A stretch of DNA of 64,000 bases from Tamlana crocina. GTDB taxonomy: Bacteria; Bacteroidota; Bacteroidia; Flavobacteriales; Flavobacteriaceae. The position numbers were made by a program, and so were the translations under genes. Shown piece after piece: positions 1-8,811 of the stretch. The stretch's first letter is position 1, and each line of letters starts with the position of its first letter. Below the pieces are notes generated by a model, which had not been told where the DNA came from, made no database searches, and saw only the letters and a list, made by a program, of their open reading frames with translations. The DNA is taken from the NCBI GenBank assembly GCA_040429635.1, contig CP158972.1, forward strand, positions 839,918-903,917, written 5' to 3'.

Positions 1-64
1 TGTTAACTTAATGTTTATAGTCTTGTGGGTTTCTTTTTGTTGACTGTCAATATTGTGTTCTTTG

Positions 65-2839
65 TTACAAATCATAAGAGATGCCAACTGAAAAGGAGGT
101 GCCTCTTTTGTAGGTATTCATTGTTAGTTTTTCCGGGATATCCCTGTATCTGTCAAAGCTAGGGTTCAATATGTTTTTTACATTAAATTTTGCTCCTAAA
201 TTCTTGTTGAATTTGTGGCTAAATACAAAGTCTAAAAGCGGAACTCCTTTTTCAATAATGTTTTCCTTAAAGTTTGTGCCAATACTGTACACTTTGTCGC
301 TTTGGTAGTTGAATACTAAAGTTGAAACGGTTTCTTTATCGTTTAACTCAAATCTGTATGAAACATCTGCGTTAACAGTAAAGGGAGCAGCGCCTTCTAA
401 TTGAGAGCTATCTCCGGTGTAGTTGAACAAGGTGTTGGCTGTGTTAAACTCCAGTTTGGTGCTCATCAAAGTAGCGTTACCTCCAAGGGAAAGGGTTTGG
501 GATTTTTCACTATCTGTATCTTCGATAGAGATAATATCCAGTTTGCCTTCTAATTCCAATCCAAAAACAGTAGCGTCACCAGAATTGTCAAAGGTGAAGT
601 CTCTTTCGATTGCAGAGTTTCTTTCTAATCGGTTAATGGAGTTTTGAATTAATTTCCCGAAAACACCTATGGAAAAAAGCTCACTCTTGTTTGGGAACAA
701 CTCGAATTTAAGTTCGCCGTTATAGTTGTCTGACGGCATCAAAGCTGGGTTACCACTTTCTTGATAGTTGATGCCTTCGTAAGTAAATGGGGCAATTTCC
801 TTAAACTGAGGGTAAGTGTACGTTACGCTACCAGAGGCTCTTAAGTTGATTTTGTCGTTAAGCTGATATTTCAGGTTAAGAGTAGGTAAAACGTATTGTT
901 TGTCCAAAGTAATCTGGCTGTTGTTTGTGAACCCAGGGAAACTAATGTTGGTGTCCCATTCTACGTCCATTTTTACATCTTCTGCACGTACGCCAAAATT
1001 GGCAGTAAGCTTTTCGTTGAATTTATAAACCGCATCAATATAAACGGCATGTGTAGTTTTTTTGGCATCGTATAATTGCGGAAGATAAGTTTCGGCATCG
1101 TCGCTGTTCCTACCTCTTGATGTCTCTATGCCAAATACACCATTGTCCAAATTGGTTTGGTTGAATGTGGCGTCTAAGTTTTCTACATCTACAAACGTAT
1201 TCCTTGGGTTAGAGAAGTTATGGTCAAAGTAAATACCGTCAAATTTTCTATCGGTAATATTCCCATTATATCCCAATGTAATTTTGCCTTTATTTTCAAA
1301 ACGGTCGCCAAGGTATTTCACAATATTTAAGTTTCCTGCGATACTATTTTCAAATAAGTTGCCGTAAAACCTACTGTTGTCCCTAACCGCATTTTGGGAA
1401 ATTCTGGTTCTGTTGGTGTCGTTATTTATAATTAAAGTGTTTTTTCTTCTATCCGGTTCGTCATTATAAATGGCATTATAACTTACTGAGGCGTTGGCGT
1501 CAAAAGACTCTCCTAGTTTGTGTTCTGATAATAACTGGTTAACGAAAAGCTTATTTTGAACTTCAGTTTGCAATATTACGTTCACTAATCTATTGTCTTC
1601 AGCATCTCTACCAATGTCATTTGTTGTTCCAACAAAATCTTCAATTTTTTGGGTGTTGGAGTGTACAAATAAATGGTTGTAGCTCAGTTTGTGGCTGTTA
1701 TTGATTTTGTAAACCAAATTGCCCATTAACATCTTGGAGGCATTGTAATCATAAGTTTTTGTATCAAAAATAGACCCCACATTTAATGAGCCATCTTCAT
1801 TAATATCAACTATGGCATCAGATTGCCCTTCACGATAAGCATATTTATTATCAAAAGACCCCACAAGGAATATGCTAATGTTGCTTTCGTCAGATAATGT
1901 TATTTTTTTTCCGTAGTTCAATGAAACGCCCAATGTTGGATTGGCTTTGCCTGAATTAGGGGAATAGCTGTTGTCAAAATTGTAATTAGACAAACTTCGT
2001 ATTTTGTGTTGGGTGTTGCTATTAACCCCAAACCAATTGGCACCATCCATTTCCTTAAAATCCTTAAACGTAGTTTGGGTGTTTGCTCCTGATGAAAGGC
2101 TGACTTTGAATAATGATTTGTCGGTAGTTTCTTTGCTAACAATGTCAATGCTTGCACCCGATACATCTGAAGACATGTATGAAGAAAACGCCTTGCCGAT
2201 GCCTACGCTTTCAATAATATCTGAGCTGAATAGTGATAGGTCGACATTTTTGTTTCTTGGATCATTAGAAGGTAACGGTAAACCGTTAAGCGTAGTAGAA
2301 TTGTAGCGGTCACCTAAACCACGAACATAAATTTTACTCGATCCTTCTTGTTTGTTAACGCCGGTAACTTTTAGTGTTGCATCGGCAGCATCTGATACCG
2401 CTTTTTTGCTAAGCTCTTGTGCACCTATGGCTGTTTTTATTTGTACCGCTTTTTTCTGCTCCAACAACAGGGCAGTTTCACTTTCACGTTTGGTAGTTGT
2501 GGTAATTACCACCTCGTCCAACGAAGCGGCACTTGCGCCCATGGGCACATTCACTTCGGTTACTTTTCCGGCCACTACGGTAACGGCAAGTTCTTGGGTT
2601 TCGTAACCCACAAAACTATATATTAAAGTGTAGTCGCCAGCATCTAAATTTTCAAGGGCGTATAATCCGTCAAAATCAGAAGTGGTTCCTTTTGTAGTAC
2701 CTTTTATCAACACATTGGCAAAGGCCAAAGGCTCATTGTTATATTCTTTGTCGGTTAGTTTACCAACCACAGAACCAGTATTTTGTCCGTAAAAAACCGA
2801 TGCTGTAATTAGCGCTAAAAATAGAGTGAATTTTTTCAT
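65..2839 (-). CDS. TonB-dependent outer-membrane receptor with N-terminal carboxypeptidase-regulatory domain
   Basis: The 924-residue protein has a signal peptide (residues 1-18, cleaved near FYGQ), a carboxypeptidase-regulatory-like beta-sandwich (about 22-100), a TonB-box-like stretch DEVVITTTTKR near 108, a plug domain (about 125-235, with IYVRGLGDRYN) and a long C-terminal beta barrel. It should import a ligand across the outer membrane using TonB energy. The ligand cannot be read from the sequence, and no SusD partner lies beside it. Its upstream region carries a GTTA array with an 11-bp period, as does the neighbouring paralogous domain gene, so the two are probably co-regulated. Because such arrays suit PhoB-type regulators, phosphate-related uptake is one guess. 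The family call is secure and the substrate is unknown. Confidence 0.95.
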   Translation of the reverse strand: MKKFTLFLALITASVFYGQNTGSVVGKLTDKEYNNEPLAFANVLIKGTTKGTTSDFDGLYALENLDAGDYTLIYSFVGYETQELAVTVVAGKVTEVNVPMGASAASLDEVVITTTTKRESETALLLEQKKAVQIKTAIGAQELSKKAVSDAADATLKVTGVNKQEGSSKIYVRGLGDRYNSTTLNGLPLPSNDPRNKNVDLSLFSSDIIESVGIGKAFSSYMSSDVSGASIDIVSKETTDKSLFKVSLSSGANTQTTFKDFKEMDGANWFGVNSNTQHKIRSLSNYNFDNSYSPNSGKANPTLGVSLNYGKKITLSDESNISIFLVGSFDNKYAYREGQSDAIVDINEDGSLNVGSIFDTKTYDYNASKMLMGNLVYKINNSHKLSYNHLFVHSNTQKIEDFVGTTNDIGRDAEDNRLVNVILQTEVQNKLFVNQLLSEHKLGESFDANASVSYNAIYNDEPDRRKNTLIINNDTNRTRISQNAVRDNSRFYGNLFENSIAGNLNIVKYLGDRFENKGKITLGYNGNITDRKFDGIYFDHNFSNPRNTFVDVENLDATFNQTNLDNGVFGIETSRGRNSDDAETYLPQLYDAKKTTHAVYIDAVYKFNEKLTANFGVRAEDVKMDVEWDTNISFPGFTNNSQITLDKQYVLPTLNLKYQLNDKINLRASGSVTYTYPQFKEIAPFTYEGINYQESGNPALMPSDNYNGELKFELFPNKSELFSIGVFGKLIQNSINRLERNSAIERDFTFDNSGDATVFGLELEGKLDIISIEDTDSEKSQTLSLGGNATLMSTKLEFNTANTLFNYTGDSSQLEGAAPFTVNADVSYRFELNDKETVSTLVFNYQSDKVYSIGTNFKENIIEKGVPLLDFVFSHKFNKNLGAKFNVKNILNPSFDRYRDIPEKLTMNTYKRGTSFSVGISYDL

Positions 2840-3231
2840 ATTTCTTAGTTTTTATCTTGTGCAAATAACGATACACTATGTGAACGGGGTGTTACCTATG
2901 GGTTAAACAATGGTAATAGAAGTGTTATGTAAACGTTATGCTTAACTGGGTTTTTAGAGAAAATAGTTACATTAATTTAATGTTGGAAATGATGTGTTTT
3001 GACTTTTGAATTTTAAAAAGGAGGGGTAAGATTGGAAATAGCTTTTCTTGAAAATCATGAGAGATAGATTGGGGATGAAATCTAAAATCGAAGTAAGGTT
3101 AGGTCGTGGAATTCAAATGGAGCTTAAAATCAATTCTTCGAAAAAAGAAAAGTTTTTTCAGATGGAAAATAACTCCAACGAAGTCTAAGTCTGGAAAATA
3201 AAGAATGTGTTGACTGTCGGAAACATGGTTG
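2840..3231. other. Intergenic region between the TonB receptor and its small paralogue
   Basis: These 392 bases hold the phased GTTA array at 2891-2938. I see no coding sequence, RNA gene or clear terminator in the rest, which is AT-rich with short purine runs. Confidence 0.5.
2891..2938 (-). promoter_or_regulatory. Phased GTTA array (putative OmpR/PhoB-type operator) of the TonB receptor gene
   Basis: On the + strand GTTA occurs at 2891, 2902, 2924 and 2935, with GTAA at 2913, so there are five units at an exact 11-bp spacing. Read on the coding (minus) strand these are TAAC repeats about 52 bp upstream of the receptor start codon. PhoB-type winged-helix regulators bind direct repeats of this period. 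That link is an inference. Confidence 0.55.
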
Positions 3232-3621
3232 TTACTGATCCGAAGTGTTTTTTGAACTTTGCCCGGCGTTTGCCATGGCCATAGCTAAAGCGATATCGTC
3301 CATAGAAACGTTGCTAGCTTCCAAAGTGAGTTTCAATTCTACTGGGTTAAAGCCATCAACATGAACATCAACTTCTTGAGGTTCGTAACCTACAAAACTG
3401 CAAACCAAAGTGTAATCGCCGGCTTTCAAGTTTTCAATAACAAACATGCCGGTTTGGTCGGTGCTGGCTTTTACCTCGGTATCTTTAATGCTGATGTCAG
3501 CCAAAACCAAAGGCGCATTTTCAACTTCATTGTCTAAAACCTTTCCAACAATAAGCCCAGTCTTTTGGCTAAAGGAAAGTGTGCTGAAAAGTATAGCGGC
3601 AATGACAATAATATGCTTCAT
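3232..3621 (-). CDS. Small secreted carboxypeptidase-regulatory-like domain protein (stand-alone paralogue of the receptor N-terminus)
   Basis: The protein is 129 residues from the ATG at 3621, chosen because it begins a clean signal peptide (MKHIIVIAAILFSTLSFSQ). An ATG nine codons upstream would put polar residues before it. After the signal comes one carboxypeptidase-regulatory-like domain resembling that of the adjacent TonB receptor, for example GDYTLVCSFVGYEPQE here against GDYTLIYSFVGYETQE there. It then stops with a short polar tail, with no plug or barrel. It could be a remnant of a duplicated receptor or a functional periplasmic module. Conservation of the operator and an intact reading frame argue for function. 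Confidence 0.8.
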   Translation of the reverse strand: MKHIIVIAAILFSTLSFSQKTGLIVGKVLDNEVENAPLVLADISIKDTEVKASTDQTGMFVIENLKAGDYTLVCSFVGYEPQEVDVHVDGFNPVELKLTLEASNVSMDDIALAMAMANAGQSSKNTSDQ

Positions 3622-3674
3622 GTTTATTAATGTGTAAATAAGTGGCAAAATAAGCGAAACATTATAAATCTAAT

Positions 3675-3722
3675 GTTACCTAAATATTAAACAACGATGA
3701 TTAAAATGTTACCGTAATGTTA
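3675..3722 (-). promoter_or_regulatory. Phased GTTA array upstream of the small receptor-domain gene
   Basis: GTTA occurs at 3675, 3708 and 3719, and the degenerate units ATTA (3686) and ATGA (3697) fill the same 11-bp phase. The array starts about 54 bp upstream of the ATG at 3621, almost the same distance as in the neighbouring TonB receptor gene. The two arrays also share the flanking text TGTTACCTA and TTAAACAA. Confidence 0.5.
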
Positions 3723-3804
3723 ACTCGTGTGTGGCAAAAAAACGAAAGTAAAGCCCATAGGTTAATAAGATCTTTTTTATCTTGCCTTGCTTTAAAAATG
3801 AACA

Positions 3805-5145
3805 ATGAACTGGGAACAACTACTATCCTTAAAACGCTTTGGCGATACCAATAAAAGATTAAGAAAAGAGCAGGACGAAACCCGACTAGGCTTCGAAGTG
3901 GATTATGATCGTATTATTTTTTCTTCGGAATTTAGAAGTCTTCAGGATAAAACCCAGGTGATTCCGTTGTCGCAAACCGATTTTGTGCACACCCGTTTAA
4001 CCCACAGTTTAGAAGTGAGCGTAGTGGGGCGTTCGTTGGGAAGAAAAGTGGGGTTGAAGGTTTTGGAAAAACACCCGCATTTACAGAGTGTTCACGGCTA
4101 TCAGGCCAACGATTTTGGGGCTATTGTTGCCACGGCGGCATTGGCGCACGATATTGGTAATCCACCGTTCGGGCATTCGGGCGAAAAGGCCATCGGTGAA
4201 TTTTTTAAAACGGGCGAAGGGAAACAATACCAATCCCAACTTACCGAGAAACAATACCAAGACCTTTGCGATTTCGAGGGCAATGCCAACGGCTTTAAGA
4301 TACTGACCCAAAATCGCCCTGGGCGAAAAGGCGGTTTGCGAATGAGCTATGCCACACTCGGAGCCTTTACCAAATACCCAAAAGAGTCGTTGCCCAAAAA
4401 GCCCACAACCCATATCGCCGATAAAAAATATGGATTTTTCCAAAGTGATAAAGATGCTTTTGTAGATGTAGCCAATGAATTGAGTTTGATAAAACGAAGC
4501 AACGACCACATTAGTTTTTCACGTCACCCTTTGGCCTATTTGGTTGAAGCGGCCGACGATATTTGCTATACCATCATCGATTTTGAAGATGGCATTAATT
4601 TGGGGCTTATTCAAGAGGAATATGCTTTGGAGTATCTTTCAAAAGTCATTCGCGAAAATATTATAGCCGAAAACTATTATGCGCTATCCAGCCGCGAAGA
4701 TCGTATTGGCTATTTACGTGCGCTCGCCATTGGGGCACTTATTAACGATGCGGTAGATATTTTTATGGCCAATGAAGACGCTATTTTAAACGGTAGTTTT
4801 GATTGCGGTCTGTTGGATAAAAGTAAGTACGATGCCCAAATTAAGGACATCATAAAAATTAGTGTTGAAAACGTGTACCAATCGGAAGAGGTGGTTGATA
4901 AAGAAATTGCTGGTTACCAAATTATCAATAAGCTGTTGGGCGTTTACACGGCTGCGGTAAATAACTCGTACAACGGCACGGCTTCAAATTACGATAAATT
5001 GATACTGACCCGTATGCCCGAAACCATCAATTTTAAGAGCGATAATCTGTACCAAAGACTGCTTTCGGTTTGCCATTATGTATCGTTGTTGTCGGATAGT
5101 AAAGCCATCCAAAACTTTAAAAAGATAGAAGGGGTAACCTTTTAA
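3805..5145 (+). CDS. dgt: Deoxyguanosinetriphosphate triphosphohydrolase (dGTPase, HD superfamily)
   Basis: The 446-residue protein should hydrolyse dGTP (or other dNTPs) to the nucleoside and triphosphate. It shows the HD-domain metal ligands H67 (RLTHS), H115-D116 (LAHDIGNPPFGH) and the later HPLAYLVEAADDICYTIID block with its conserved aspartates. The N-terminal RSEF-like segment (FSSEFRSLQDKTQV) is also typical of the dGTPase family. Length is normal for the family. It stands alone on the + strand and converges on the universal stress protein gene. Confidence 0.95.
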   Translation: MNWEQLLSLKRFGDTNKRLRKEQDETRLGFEVDYDRIIFSSEFRSLQDKTQVIPLSQTDFVHTRLTHSLEVSVVGRSLGRKVGLKVLEKHPHLQSVHGYQANDFGAIVATAALAHDIGNPPFGHSGEKAIGEFFKTGEGKQYQSQLTEKQYQDLCDFEGNANGFKILTQNRPGRKGGLRMSYATLGAFTKYPKESLPKKPTTHIADKKYGFFQSDKDAFVDVANELSLIKRSNDHISFSRHPLAYLVEAADDICYTIIDFEDGINLGLIQEEYALEYLSKVIRENIIAENYYALSSREDRIGYLRALAIGALINDAVDIFMANEDAILNGSFDCGLLDKSKYDAQIKDIIKISVENVYQSEEVVDKEIAGYQIINKLLGVYTAAVNNSYNGTASNYDKLILTRMPETINFKSDNLYQRLLSVCHYVSLLSDSKAIQNFKKIEGVTF

Positions 5146-5156
5146 AGCGGCATAAG

Positions 5157-5191
5157 AAATGAAAGGTGATTGTTCTATTTACTTTTCATTT
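5157..5191. terminator. Weak bidirectional hairpin between dgt and the stress-protein gene
   Basis: AAATGAAAGGT (5157-5167) pairs with ACTTTTCATTT (5181-5191) through 11 pairs with one G-T wobble. The right arm overlaps the end of the convergent gene. There is no strong T-tract, so the call is tentative. Confidence 0.3.
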
Positions 5192-5988
5192 ACAACGAAT
5201 AGCGGAATGCCCGCATAAAACGTTAGTTTTTTTGTGACACTCTTATGGAATAGTTTATCAAGAAATGTTCTTTTAGGAATAAAAAGAGCCAGCACGTCGG
5301 TTTGGTGTTCCTTTAAAAAATCATCCACCCCATTTAAAACAGAAGTGTTTTTTACCAAATGAACATTAGAAGAATCGGCGGAAAGCCCTTTGGCTTTTAA
5401 GTTGGCGATAGCCTGATTTTCAGAATTATCTACAACATGAAGATATTCTATTGAAGCTCCAAACAAATCTGCAAATTCAGAAAGTGATTTCAGAAAGGTG
5501 TCGTCTTTCTCTTTTAGGGAAGTCGAGTAGGTTATGGTTTTAAGATCCTTGATCTCGGTGTCAGTGGGAACGGCTAATACCGGGCAGTGCGCATTCATCA
5601 TGGTTTTTGTTGTAATGCTGCCCATAATTTTGTTCAGCGCATTTCTTTCACCTTTGGTACCCATAATAATGAGGTCGTACTTATGGTCGCTAAATTCTAT
5701 GATTTTATTTGTTGTTTCGTCAGAAGGAAATACCACTTGACTTCCTATGGCATTGGCGTCATATGGTTTTATAAATTCAGCCATTTTTTTCTTCATGTCT
5801 TTTTGAAACATTTTGCGGCCATCGCGAAGTTCTTTAGGGTCCATGTAAAGCTCCTTGCCTTTGCCGGGTTCTGGGTAGACGTGTATTACATCAACTCTAG
5901 AGTCGGCTTTCTTAGCGATGCTTATGGCGTAAGCAAATGCTTTATGGGCGGCAGGCGAAAAGTCTGTAGGGAATAGTATTTTTTTCAT
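5179..5988 (-). CDS. Universal stress protein, tandem UspA domains
   Basis: This 269-residue cytoplasmic protein has two Usp folds. The first (about 1-140) opens with MKKILFPTDFSPAAHKAF and contains the nucleotide-binding signature IIMGTKGERNALNKIMGSITTKTMMNAHCPVLAVP. The second (about 150-269) is degenerate and lacks the full glycine-rich ATP motif. Tandem Usp proteins of this size are common in flavobacteria and are tied to stress and stationary-phase survival. The specific role here is not evident. The gene is monocistronic and converges with dgt. Confidence 0.9.
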   Translation of the reverse strand: MKKILFPTDFSPAAHKAFAYAISIAKKADSRVDVIHVYPEPGKGKELYMDPKELRDGRKMFQKDMKKKMAEFIKPYDANAIGSQVVFPSDETTNKIIEFSDHKYDLIIMGTKGERNALNKIMGSITTKTMMNAHCPVLAVPTDTEIKDLKTITYSTSLKEKDDTFLKSLSEFADLFGASIEYLHVVDNSENQAIANLKAKGLSADSSNVHLVKNTSVLNGVDDFLKEHQTDVLALFIPKRTFLDKLFHKSVTKKLTFYAGIPLFVVNEK

Positions 5989-6150
5989 CTTTTTTAGTTT
6001 AGGCTTGGTTGCGGTTTGTGTTTAGTGACTTGTCCACGGTTAACAACCTTATTATAACTAAAATACGAAATTAATCCCTAAAGATCAAACGGCTTTGATA
6101 GCTTTTAAATTCACAATGATCATGGTCATAAAACCAAGATTATTTAGACT

Positions 6151-8049
6151 TTATTCGTTTAAATAATCGACTAAGTCTTGTAGTTTGTCAACAGATTCCT
6201 GTAATCCGCCTTTTCTATTTCTAATGAGCCATACCGATTTATGGCTGTCAATTAAATTTGAAAGTGTGTTGGCCAATTCTTTCCTTTTTTTAGAAGGGAT
6301 GTTTTTAGTGGCCATATCTTTTGCATCTAAGCGCGCTATTCCCAATTGAATACCAAATAATGCTAATTTAGAGGCTTGTTTTAATTCTTTGATGATTATC
6401 TCACCATCAGCTGATATTGGTTTGGCTTTTTGAAGTTGGTTTAAACCGTTTTCAATTTCGGCTTTAGCAGCTAAAAATCCCGCTTTAGTTAGGTGTTTGG
6501 TTTGGTAATGGCCGTTAATGGTCCATCTAAATCGGCGTAGCATTAAGTGGTAAGCGTTGGCATTCCCTTCTGGGATGTTCGCTTTTAAATAAGCGTTTCC
6601 CAAAGTTAATAGGGCTTTTGCGGTGTAACCCGTAGCGTCTTTAAAGACATATTTATTCAGCAGAAATTCCAAATTATTTATGGTGTCTTCAGAATAATTC
6701 CACGCATAATTAGCACCTAAAACCAACGAAGGGTAACTCACCGATTTGGGTTGAAAATGCCCAAAATCGCCCCAGTCTGTGATAAGGTAACCTTTGGCAT
6801 TATATTTTTTACCTGCTATTGCGGCGTTTTTTAAATTGATAAACGCGTTGTTGTTTCTGCCAATCTCCGAACGCCAACTCGAAGTGCCGGGGCACACATA
6901 AAAATCTAAATCGGCTTTATGGAATTCAATTAAATTTTTATCAAACGGATAGGTAGCGTCGTAGCCCCAAACCAGTGCCGTCATGTTTTTAGGGATGTCC
7001 TTAATCAATCCGGGGTGGTTTAAAACAATATCGCCCCAAAACTGGGTTTGCTTTCCGTTTTTTACCACTTCATCATTCAGTTTTTTCAGGAAGTTGAGGT
7101 ACACTTGGCCTTTGCCAATGGAGTCGCATAAGGCCTTCGATTTTCCTAAGCCCAACTCTAAGGTTTCATCGCCGCCAATGTTGGCATATTTGCTCGAAAA
7201 ATGGGGGAGAAGTTCGGCATAAAGCTCCTGCATAAGCTCAAAAGATTTTGGGTTTGTTGGTGCTAATGCAGTTCTGCTTTTGTTGCCCCACTTGGTTTTG
7301 CAGTCGGTTTCACATTCGCTCAAATCTAAATAGGCATCGTGCTTTAACCAATTTTCCATGTGGCCAAACGAGTTTTGGTTGGGCACTAAATCAATTCCTC
7401 TTTTTAAGCAATAAAGGTCCAATTCTTGAATTTGAGATGCGGTTAACGGGCTCGCATTTTGCCAAACTACCGGATGGTTACGATAGGCAAAAGTATGTTC
7501 GGTATATAGTTGTAATTCGTTAAGGCGCCATGCCGCCAATTGATCAATTAATTGATAGAGGCTTGCCATGCTGGGGACTTTGTTACGGCTTATATCAAGC
7601 ATATAGCCCCGTTTTTCAAAGTTTGCCCAATCGTTGATTTCTATTTGCGGAAGGGGGGTGTTATTTGTTTTTACATATCCCAAAAGTTGATTTAAGGTCT
7701 GCTTGCCGTAACGTAAAGCATTGGTGTTTTTTGCGGATAACCTGATTTCAGTAGGCTTTATGTTTAAACGGTAACTGTCAAACTGTTCTAAATCCGCATT
7801 GATTTCAAAACAAATATTAAAGTCATTATTTGGTGTGTGGACTATGAATTTTCCAGCAGAAGCTTCCTTTAGACTCGATTTTAAGAATGCCTCTAAATCT
7901 GAAATTTGTGATGGGCGAATCGCCACCGAATCATTATTAACTAATAATTTTTGTGGGGTAAAGAGTAAATGTTTAACAATACTGTCGTTGGCGAACAGAA
8001 AACTATTTTGAAGTATGGTAATAAAAAGGATGAAAGCCTTAATGTTCAT
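6151..8049 (-). CDS. Glycoside hydrolase family 20-like beta-N-acetylhexosaminidase, exported
   Basis: The 632-residue protein has an N-terminal signal sequence (MNIKAFILFITILQNSFLFA), a GH20b-like domain (about 30-140) and a TIM-barrel catalytic domain starting at FEKRGYMLDISRNKVPS. The expected catalytic Asp-Glu pair is D294-E295 in NIGGDETLELG. The C-terminal part (about 480-632) is helical. It probably removes terminal N-acetylhexosamine from glycans in the periplasm or at the surface. The sequence around the active site is divergent from classical chitobiases, so the exact sugar is uncertain. Confidence 0.85.
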   Translation of the reverse strand: MNIKAFILFITILQNSFLFANDSIVKHLLFTPQKLLVNNDSVAIRPSQISDLEAFLKSSLKEASAGKFIVHTPNNDFNICFEINADLEQFDSYRLNIKPTEIRLSAKNTNALRYGKQTLNQLLGYVKTNNTPLPQIEINDWANFEKRGYMLDISRNKVPSMASLYQLIDQLAAWRLNELQLYTEHTFAYRNHPVVWQNASPLTASQIQELDLYCLKRGIDLVPNQNSFGHMENWLKHDAYLDLSECETDCKTKWGNKSRTALAPTNPKSFELMQELYAELLPHFSSKYANIGGDETLELGLGKSKALCDSIGKGQVYLNFLKKLNDEVVKNGKQTQFWGDIVLNHPGLIKDIPKNMTALVWGYDATYPFDKNLIEFHKADLDFYVCPGTSSWRSEIGRNNNAFINLKNAAIAGKKYNAKGYLITDWGDFGHFQPKSVSYPSLVLGANYAWNYSEDTINNLEFLLNKYVFKDATGYTAKALLTLGNAYLKANIPEGNANAYHLMLRRFRWTINGHYQTKHLTKAGFLAAKAEIENGLNQLQKAKPISADGEIIIKELKQASKLALFGIQLGIARLDAKDMATKNIPSKKRKELANTLSNLIDSHKSVWLIRNRKGGLQESVDKLQDLVDYLNE

Positions 8050-8209
8050 ATAAATGATTTGGGTTTAAAATGGAAATATTGGATGATTGCTCCCAGCCGC
8101 TTTAAAATAAATGTGTTGATTACAGCTAAACGAAGGCAGTTGAAAATTTTAAAAAGTCAACAGGCATAACTCTTAAAGGTAAGCAAAAGTTTAAGGTTGT
8201 TAAGGCTAT

Positions 8210-8701
8210 TTATTGTAAACATATGTTTTTTATTAGTAACGTAAACTCCTCTGTTTTCTTATTGGCCACCAAAAAGCCAAGTTCCTCAATGGTTTTTCCA
8301 GAAAATTTTGGGATGCTTAAATTACGCCCTCTGAACCGAGGAAAAAGATCTTTTAGTTTGACGATAAGCGTTTGCCATTCACCTGTTGTTGTAAAATATG
8401 AAACGTATGAGTGGTTGTCGTCAAGATTTGCTTTTACTCTAAACTGGTAGCGTTTGCCATCGCCTTTTATTCTTAAGACTATTTCCTGGAAACCTTGGGT
8501 ATCAATGGAATCGCCTCGGTACCGTAAGGAAGAGAATCCACCATTGTTATCTAAAGAAACCTTGCCGTAAAACATGCCCATACCGTCTTCATTAAGCTTA
8601 AAATGCCCTGAAGATTTACCGCCCATAACCGCATCATCAACCACTTTCCAGTGTTCTAAGTTTGAGGTTTTGTTAAATGTAAAGATGGTGTGTGCTGGCA
8701 T
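8210..8701 (-). CDS. CIA30-like (complex I intermediate-associated protein 30 family) protein
   Basis: The protein is 163 residues from the ATG at 8701 (MPAHTIFTFNKTSN). An ATG at 8761 would add 20 residues that do not resemble the family. The hallmark WKVVDDAVMGGKSSG lies near the start, followed by a galactose-binding-like jelly roll with LRIKGDGKRYQFRV and a closing segment near EELGFLVANKKTEEFTL. Bacterial CIA30 proteins have no established function. No signal peptide is seen. The gene lies downstream of dxs on the same strand. Confidence 0.8.
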   Translation of the reverse strand: MPAHTIFTFNKTSNLEHWKVVDDAVMGGKSSGHFKLNEDGMGMFYGKVSLDNNGGFSSLRYRGDSIDTQGFQEIVLRIKGDGKRYQFRVKANLDDNHSYVSYFTTTGEWQTLIVKLKDLFPRFRGRNLSIPKFSGKTIEELGFLVANKKTEEFTLLIKNICLQ

Positions 8702-8811
8702 GTTTCTATAGTTGAGGGTTGGTTTATGCTGTTTTAATAATCGGAAATTAATGATTGACAACGAATATAGTTGAAGTTTTCTGTAAAGTCAAATTAGTTG
8801 AAAACTAGCAA

